A DNA stretch of 64,000 nucleotides from Chelydra serpentina. Its lineage: Eukaryota > Chordata > Testudines > Chelydridae. The notes below the pieces were generated by a model that saw only the letters and a program-made list of their open reading frames with translations, did no database searches and was not told the DNA's origin. The stretch spans positions 40,176,001 to 40,240,000 of the forward strand of contig JBAIAC010000001.1 in the NCBI GenBank assembly GCA_037349315.1. Reading direction: 5' to 3'. This document shows, one piece after another, positions 57,937 to 64,000 of the stretch; position 1 is the first letter of the stretch; the number at the start of each line of letters is the position of its first letter. The translations under genes were made by a program, and so were the position numbers.

Positions 57937-58375
57937 TGTGACAGAGTGAACTGTCACATGGGGGGAGGAAAAGAAAAAAGGGAAAAACCCCACGCAGCTT
58001 GCTCCATTTACCAGTCCTCTCAGAGGCTGCTGGGAGTAGTCTGAGGCCTATATAAACTGGACTCAGCTCACTCCGTCTGGAGTGAGATAATGTCCAGGAT
58101 GGAAGGAAGGCTGAAGGTGTGTCAAGGGGGAAACAGCTCCAGAGAGGAGCACAAGGAAAGGCAATCATTGGGGGGAGGGAAGGGAAAGGTACTGAGTTTG
58201 GGGAGAGTTGGGTACCAACTTCCCAGGAAACTTTGGATTAGCCTGAGAAATCATGAGGAAGTGGGACTAAAGACTTTGGGTAAACTAAATACTGATACAT
58301 CCCTGCATACTACTGTTGCATTATCTCTGGCTTTCTTTTTCCCCCTCATCCTTATTCTGTAGTGTTCAGGTAATG
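57937..58375 (+). repeat. Probable LTR
   Basis: It starts 'tgtgacagagtgaactgtca', with a TATA-like 'ctatataaactgg' (58048-58060) and, downstream, purine-rich U3/R-like sequence ('gggggaggga'). The 3' end and target duplication could not be fixed. Length and order resemble other LTRs in the window. Confidence 0.45.
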
Positions 58376-58607
58376 GTGGCCTGGTGAGATCAAGATGATG
58401 AAGAGATTTGCTCAGATAATGCCAAGTTTTATTCACAAGTTATTTAATGATTGATGGAAAGAAATTGTCCAACCTTCATTTTTCTTCCTTTATAATGTGT
58501 GTAAATGCATATAAAGTTAAGAACATCATATTGGTAGTTATGATGAGATAGAGAAATGGAATTTTACAGTCAAGTGATCTAAATTCCAATGTGCTCCAGT
58601 ACTCTAA

Positions 58608-58826
58608 GGGCTTATCTACACATTCAGAATTAAAGTGGCCTCAATTTGGATTATGTGAATTCACTTTTCAAATTCTATTTGAATAAAACCAAATCAAATT
58701 AAGGCCATTTTAATTCTGAATGAGGTTTCCACACAGGGGTTTAATTCAATTTAATGAATCCATTTAAATTCACGCATTTAATTAATTTAGATTAACTTTC
58801 CTGAGTGGCCTCAAGTAGACAAGCCC
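58608..58826. mobile_element. Harbinger-like MITE, 219 bp, TAA target site
   Basis: The ends are 'gggcttatctacac' and 'gtagacaagccc', inverted. The flanks are 'taa' at 58605-58607 and 58827-58829, fitting the 3-bp TWA duplication of PIF/Harbinger elements. Internal 'aaagtggcctcaattt' and 'aaattaaggccatttt' also pair. No transposase. Confidence 0.8.
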
Positions 58827-58841
58827 TAAAATATATGATGG

Positions 58842-59014
58842 CATGGATTCTCAACCATAGGTTTGTGTCCTCTAGGAACCAGCCACAAATTGGTGTCAGG
58901 GGGTTGCAAACACCCTGCTTTCCCTATATTGCTTACATGGGAGAAGGGTGCTAGGTGGCTTCTGCCTTGATGAGGGGAAGAGGATTCCAAAATGGAAAAA
59001 GTTGAGACCTGCTG
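58842..59014. mobile_element. hAT (Charlie-like) MITE, decayed
   Basis: The left end 'catggattctcaacc' and the right end 'ggaaaaagttgagacctgctg' (first 20 bases) are inverted partners of the form C-A-(g)-G-T-T-C-T-C-A-A-C. 'gggggttgcaaac' sits in the middle. No clean 8-bp duplication is seen. Confidence 0.5.
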
Positions 59015-59344
59015 TACAATAGTTTTCTTTCTTTCTTAATACCATCTGTAAAATACCCTCAACCAAAAAAAAAAAAATCTCCCTCTTTAAGAAAGAAAAC
59101 TAGGCAGATCCAGAAATGGACAGGAGGCACAGAAAGCAAGAGTAATATTGCTGTGGTATTACCCCTGCTTCCACCAACCACATGGAACAGCCACTTCATT
59201 ATAGCCCCGCTGAGAATGGCTCCTCAAGAAGGAGGCTGTGGGATCTGGGGATGGCTGGCTTTTGAGATGTGATTTCCCTTCTCCCTCTGTGACACAGATC
59301 CCTTGGCAGAGGGTCCCCTGTTCTTTGTAAACAGCTCTCACCTC

Positions 59345-60430
59345 AGGTCTGACAAAGTCATTACACTAAAAAATCTTGCAGGGTATTTATCCATAAGGGA
59401 TACCACATGAGCTATCTACAGAAATCTTGTAACTTGTCAAGATTAATAATCATTGTGTGCTGTACGGGTAATATTTGAGGAATTATATATTTATATTGAA
59501 ATTATGCTTTATGAATTTGCAGTAGAAAGTAAAGATTAGTCACTAGGATGTCTCATAATGGCCCATTTGGGGAATTGTCAGCCCACCCTGTCTGGCTAGT
59601 GATGCAAGGCAAGGCTCAATTGTTTAGCCTTGCACAATACTGAGACTTTGAATGGGAAATCATGAAAGGCAACAACAACCATCTGAAACCACTTGAAGGT
59701 GTTAAAAAAATAAAATACAACTTTACAACAAGACAGGGGTTCCACCCTGGCTATGCATAGAAAGAAAACAATCTTCTGTTTCTATTCATAACTAGAATCT
59801 ATCTATGCATAGATTTTCAGTATAACACAACGAAAGAAAGACCCTCTGTATCATTCACTAAGGAAAACCCATGGTGCAAGGGGGTGCTCTCATGAACTGT
59901 TTGGATCCTGGTTATTGAGAAACAAGCCAGCTTTGCAATAGACTAAACTTGGGGAGGGTAGAATCTTCTTTATTATATAGGAAAGGTAACTACTGACAAG
60001 TGTAGACCCCGATTTGTGGTCTTGTTTCCAAAACTCTTCCTTGTTTCTAGTTACGTTTTTATTTTTTCTTAAATAAACCTTCTTCTGTTTTATTAAGTGC
60101 TCACAATCAACTGGTCCTGTAAACCACACTGCATTTCAGGTAAAACTGTTAAATTGGGGCACTGTGTACCTGTGGGTGCAGAGAATCTGGAATTTCTGTG
60201 AGTAGCCAATCTCAGGGGTGGGTATCACAGAGGAACAATTCAAAGGGACTTGAGGACTGGGATGCACCTATTATTAATCTGCAAGGAGAAGGAAGGGCTG
60301 TCAGAGCCCAGAGGAGACTGAGCGGCTAAAGGGAGCTGACACCCAGCTACCAGAAGAAAGACTCCCTCTCTTTGGAGGCAGGGGATAACAAGATGGCTCA
60401 CAGTCCTGGTTACTCTGAGAATGGTCACAC
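59345..60430 (+). repeat. Probable long LTR
   Basis: It starts around 'tctgacaaagtcattac'. It contains AATAAA in 'cttaaataaaccttc' (about 60070) and the typical R/U5-like text 'ttattaagtgctcac' just after it. The sequence to about 60430 is purine-rich. I recall similar LTRs in turtles. Ends and target duplication are not defined. Confidence 0.45.
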
Positions 60431-60684
60431 CCTCCCCTTAGGTCTTCAGGATATTAATTCATAAACTAATGCAGAACCTGCTGTGACCTCTGGTCAGAAA
60501 TCACTCCTCCTACAGATAGGGGCAGAGGGCAGCATCCCTCTTGACAAAAGAAATTGAAGGAAACTCAGTGAGTGCTACTGTGCTGTGAATCAGTCTTCAC
60601 AGGAGCAGCTCATTCAGGGAAGCTTATAGTACTTTGGTAAGTCAATTACTGTAATCATTGGGACAATTTACCAAGGGTTAAGGT

Positions 60685-60798
60685 GGATTCACCATCACTG
60701 ACAATTTTTAATTCAAAGTTGGAAGCTTTTGTAAAAGATCTGTTCTGGGAATTATTTTGGGGAAGTTCTATGGCTTGTGTTAGAGAGGAAGTCAGACT
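60685..60798 (+). mobile_element. CR1 3' UTR fragment, left piece
   Basis: 'tgtaaaagatctgttctggg', 'gaattattttggggaag' and 'ttctatggcttgtgttag' are CR1 3' UTR. It continues at 61446 after the hAT insertion. Confidence 0.8.
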
Positions 60799-61445
60799 CA
60801 GAGGTTCTCAAACTTCATTACACTGCGACTCCTTTCTGACAACAAAAATTACTACATGACCCCGGGAGGAGGGATAGAAGCCTGAACCCAGGGCTGGCTC
60901 CAGGCACCAGCCGACCAAGCATGTGCTTGGGGCGGCACCTTGCAAGGGGCAGCGCTTGAGGTTTGTTTTTGTTTTTTTCTTCTGTGGCGGCGCGGGGCTC
61001 AGAGAGGGGAGGGTTTTTTTCAGCAGCGCAGGGCTCGGGGGAGAGGAGGAGGGGTTGTTTCAGCGGGGCGGCGCGGGGCTCGGGGCGGGGATTCTTTCAG
61101 CTCGGCAGGGCTCGGGGGAGGGGAGTGGGGATTGTTTTGGCTCAGGGGAGCGGGGGAGGGAGGGTTGTTTCGGCGGGTGACGGGGGATTGTTTCAGCGGG
61201 GTGGCGCTTGGTTTTTTTTTTCCTGGGGGGGCGGCACTCGGTATGGTTTTGTTTTGGTTTTTTTTGCTTGGGGAGGCAAAAAGGTTAGAGCCGGCCCTGC
61301 CTGAACCCTCCTGAGCCCCACCACCTCGGGCAGAGGGGTGGGGCCGGGGCTGAAGGTTTAAGCCACAGGCAGGGTACCTGCAACCTGAGCCCTGCCGTCC
61401 AGGGATGAAGCCCATGTTGGGTTTCTGAACAACAGTTTGAGAACA
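60799..61445. mobile_element. hAT-type element enclosing a second hAT
   Basis: The left end is 'cagaggttctcaaactt' and the right end 'acagtttgagaaca' (inverted). The flanks are 'gtcagact' (60791-60798) and 'gcaggact' (61446-61453), six of eight matching, and the CR1 on the two sides joins in register. It is interrupted by element B at 60889-61299, leaving about 228 bp of its own sequence. Confidence 0.75.
60889..61299. mobile_element. hAT-type non-autonomous element B, 411 bp
   Basis: The ends are 'cagggctggctccagg' and 'ttagagccggccctg', with a perfect 8-bp duplication 'cctgaacc' (60881-60888 and 61300-61307). It is in the opposite orientation to element A at 31362-31847. The interior is GC- and CpG-rich with degenerate tandem units. 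Open frames inside (up to 131 codons on both strands) are compositional. Confidence 0.93.
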
Positions 61446-61495
61446 GCAGGACTAGATGATCACAATAGTCCCTTCTAGCCTACGAATCTAAGTAA
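61446..61495 (+). mobile_element. CR1 3' end, right piece
   Basis: 'gactagatgatcacaatag' then 'tcccttctagcctacgaatc' is the CR1 3' terminus, joining 60685-60798. Confidence 0.85.
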
Positions 61496-61499
61496 TAAT

Positions 61500-62260
61500 G
61501 CAGATATCTGCTAATTTAAAACATTTTAGAAGCCTGCAGTAATTACACACACGCACACAGAGTTGAGAAATCAGAAGGGTGTGGCTGAAAACATTTCAAA
61601 GGCTGATTGTGGGGGGCTCTTTCATGGGCACAGAGGATTCACAAGAAATTCTCTGTCTATCTTGGGCAGCTGTGCAGATTTCTGCACTCCGTACACTCCG
61701 GAGGAACAGGGACTGCTTGTCCTTTGTCCTCACAGGGAACATGTTGCCAAAAAATGGTGGAGAGAAAGGATAGGACATAGGAGGGGCAAGCCATGGCCCT
61801 TGCTGTACCTTTGTATAGGCATGGTATAGCAAGGGGAACAATAATTGTTCACACCCATGCACATGGAGAAGCCCAGAGAGGGAGTGTGAGGCACAGTCTA
61901 CCCAGTTATCCTCCTGAGGTGGTGCCATTCTGCTCATCCCTCTGTGTGTGGCTATGGCATAAAAGACATAATCTAGCCCCAATGTCAGCAACTGTGGAAT
62001 TATCAAAGATTCCAAGTTAATCAATATAGTGCTGCTAAAAAATCTTGGGAAGCAGACTAGAGATTGGAAATATATTGTCTTGTAGCAATATAGCCTTGCT
62101 TGTTAACTGGACTATCTGCTGATGTGTGAATTTTCTTTCTGATAAAAACCAAGGAGAGTTGTGATGAACTGTTTGATACCTGCATCTGAAGATTATTATA
62201 GTTACTAGAATACTGTTATATGACTGCGATAGCATGATAATGTACTTGGAGGAAGGATGG
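61500..62260. other. Unassigned sequence
   Basis: No gene. Overlapping frames of up to 142 codons on opposite strands (61596-62024 minus, 61563-61829 plus) lack any domain and are not taken as coding. Confidence 0.5.
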
Positions 62261-62265
62261 TTTTG

Positions 62266-62440
62266 TATTTAAGGACTGGAACTCAGAAGATCTGAGTCCA
62301 ATGCTTGGTTCTGTCACAGCCTTCCTGTGTGACTTAGACAAGCTATTTAATCTCTTTGTGCTTCAGTTCCTTATCTGTAACATTAGTACAGGAGTATTGA
62401 GATTAATCCATAAAAATACTTACAAGGTGCTTAGATTTTA
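62266..62440 (+). mobile_element. MIR-type SINE
   Basis: 'cttggttctgtcacagcc', 'cctgtgtgacttagacaagc' and 'tctctttgtgcttcagttcc' are the MIR core, followed by 'acttacaaggtgcttag' from its 3' half. The tRNA-like head ('aactcagaagatctgag') is decayed. Confidence 0.8.
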
Positions 62441-64000
62441 TTTTGCCATCTGATTTACAGTTTGTTGATGAAAATCTGACTTTGATCGGTGGTGGACTAA
62501 CCTAACCTAAACTTCATATTCCACAAAAGAGAATCTCAGTTTACCCTCGACTACACTACTGACTAATGCATGAGGTGACCATAAATATTATGTCTAACCC
62601 TGTCATGACAATATACACATGTTAATATTGTCCAGTTTTCATGAAATGGACATTGAGGAATGGCTGTTCCATGTACAAATACATATATTTGCAGGTGAAC
62701 GATAGTATTTGTATGAATGAGAGAACTGACTATTATTCTACTGTTTAAAATATTTAAACTAATAAAGAAGCAAAATAATACCATGGGCCATAGGTGATCA
62801 ATCTCACACAACAAATAGTGAATAATTGAAGTGAAATGTTCCAACATCCTCCAGGTTGATTTGTTTTCACATAAGTATTCAGTGAATACTTGTGAATAAC
62901 AAAATACTTTCAGACCTCATGATTGGTTCACAAATGATTCTCACAAACATTCAGGTTAAACACGTTAGATAATATATTCACAACAAACAATTCAGCCAGC
63001 TCTAGATGTATTTAGATTTAACCTTGGTTACAGCTTTGTAGTACTGCTTTACTGGAACACAAACAAGTAAAGGTTTGCTATTGTGTAATTAACACAGCTG
63101 CAGTAGCTAAAGGTGTATGCACTTTAGGGATCTTGCAGTGGACTCCATTACCAGCAGTGTTCAGCATCCTTTCAGTTCGCAGCAATATGGTTTCCTTAAA
63201 GGGGAACGCCAATGCTACTACAATTTTTTTTCTTCTCTAAAGAACTTTCTTTCTTTCTGGTGGCCTCCTGACACTTCATTGTCTCAGCATATGGCTGATT
63301 CCAATAGCTGCCAAAAAGGAGTATATAATTTCCACACTTACTGAGACAGGCTTCAGTTGCAACCAGTTTGGTTTTGGCTGATGTTGCTTCTCTTCAAACT
63401 GCCGTAAACCCTCTCATGCGTGGCTACTGTGTCTGACCAGTCACTGTGTAGCAGGGGTCAGGGATTGGATGGAGGCAAAGTAAGAAATAGTCAATACTAG
63501 TGTTAAGAGAGAAGGGATGGGTGTAAACCAGGGAAGACTTCTTTTGGCCCCGCAAAACGGAAATAAATCTGAATACTAACCTCAGAGCACAGATCTAACA
63601 CACAGTGTAACTGCTAAGGGGGTGGTGTAAGCCCATTACCCTTCGGAACAGTTTCTCTCTCTCTGCCCATTCTCCTCAGAGTAAACATTTCAAATGTTCT
63701 GATTTCCTCCATTGGTTTTCAGTTTATCGTCTTCAGGGTTTGCTAATTATTTCTCAATATTTAGTGGTTAAAACTCCACTATCAGAATAGTTAATTCTAT
63801 GGCTCTTGAGAGGGTTGTGGTTTTTTGGGTTATTTTATGTTTGTTATCCCTTCAGGACATTTTAATTAAAAGCAGATCTGTAAATCCATTCTAATATAGT
63901 ACCTGGGGAGGGGAGGGGATGATGTGTCTCCCTCTCCCCTACCCTTCTCATAGGAAACAGTCTTCACATCCCATTTACAAACAATGAATGAACTTAAATA
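62441..64000. other. Unassigned sequence to window end
   Basis: No gene or firm repeat. Open frames are all below 100 codons. Confidence 0.5.

Noticed and set aside
60923..61415. Several overlapping frames of 85-131 codons
   Set aside because: They fall in the CpG-rich tandem units of hAT element B and its host element, with frames on both strands; not protein-like.
61596..62024. 142-codon frame on the minus strand
   Set aside because: Overlaps frames on the plus strand, no domain, no splice-site context; treated as chance.
1..64000. CRISPR array, operon or bacterial contamination
   Set aside because: No regularly spaced repeats, no tightly packed genes and no ribosome-binding-site pattern; repeat content is vertebrate throughout.

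Overview
This is vertebrate nuclear DNA, almost certainly from a sauropsid and most probably a turtle. The evidence is the repeat content: many CR1 LINE copies, including the subfamily whose reverse-complemented 3' end begins near 'gaacataagaacggcc'. Beside them lie MIR/CORE-type SINEs, hAT, Tigger-like and Harbinger-like DNA elements, TG...CA solo LTRs, and GC-rich non-autonomous hAT elements of the kind seen in turtle and crocodilian genomes. The species cannot be fixed from sequence alone.

I find no host protein-coding exon, no rRNA or functional tRNA gene and no CRISPR array. Every open frame with recognisable protein similarity is a broken retrotransposon gene. The window reads as intergenic or intronic DNA: AT-rich unsorted sequence with layers of inserted elements.

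Layout. 1-5 kb: LTR-like repeat, CR1 tail, MIR. 5-8 kb: an old CR1 split by a DNA element that itself carries a second CR1. 9.9-10.5 kb: back-to-back foldback elements. 12.0-12.6 and 15.6-16.6 kb: two solo LTRs with 5-bp target duplications. 17-19 kb: Tigger-like MITE and a long decayed CR1. 19.4-20.6 kb: 152-bp direct repeats around a 936-bp insert. 23.6-24.4 kb: Tx1/L1-like LINE tail. 25.2-25.8 kb: CR1. 30.7-33.5 kb: a decayed LINE with a ribonuclease H domain, broken by two separate two-level nested insertions. 36.2-36.6 and 39.7 kb: two copies, on opposite strands, of a retroelement 3' end with a hammerhead-ribozyme-like core. 39.0-39.5 kb: CR1 endonuclease remnant. 43.0-44.7 kb: the least decayed CR1, lacking its catalytic FADD box. 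50.7-51.5 kb: CR1 interrupted by a 204-bp tRNA-like, LTR-like element. 53.9-54.6 kb: solo LTR with CCAAT and TATA boxes. 57.9-61.5 kb: LTR-like segment, MITEs, and a hAT-in-hAT-in-CR1 nest. 62-64 kb: a MIR, then unassigned sequence.

The strongest leads are the RNase H LINE and its nested history (30.7-33.5 kb), the 204/209-bp LTR-like element with an internal reverse-oriented tRNA-like segment (31.3 and 51.0 kb), and the hammerhead-like cores (36.47 and 39.73 kb). Target-site duplications given below were read directly from the sequence. Family names rest on recalled similarity and need a repeat-library search.
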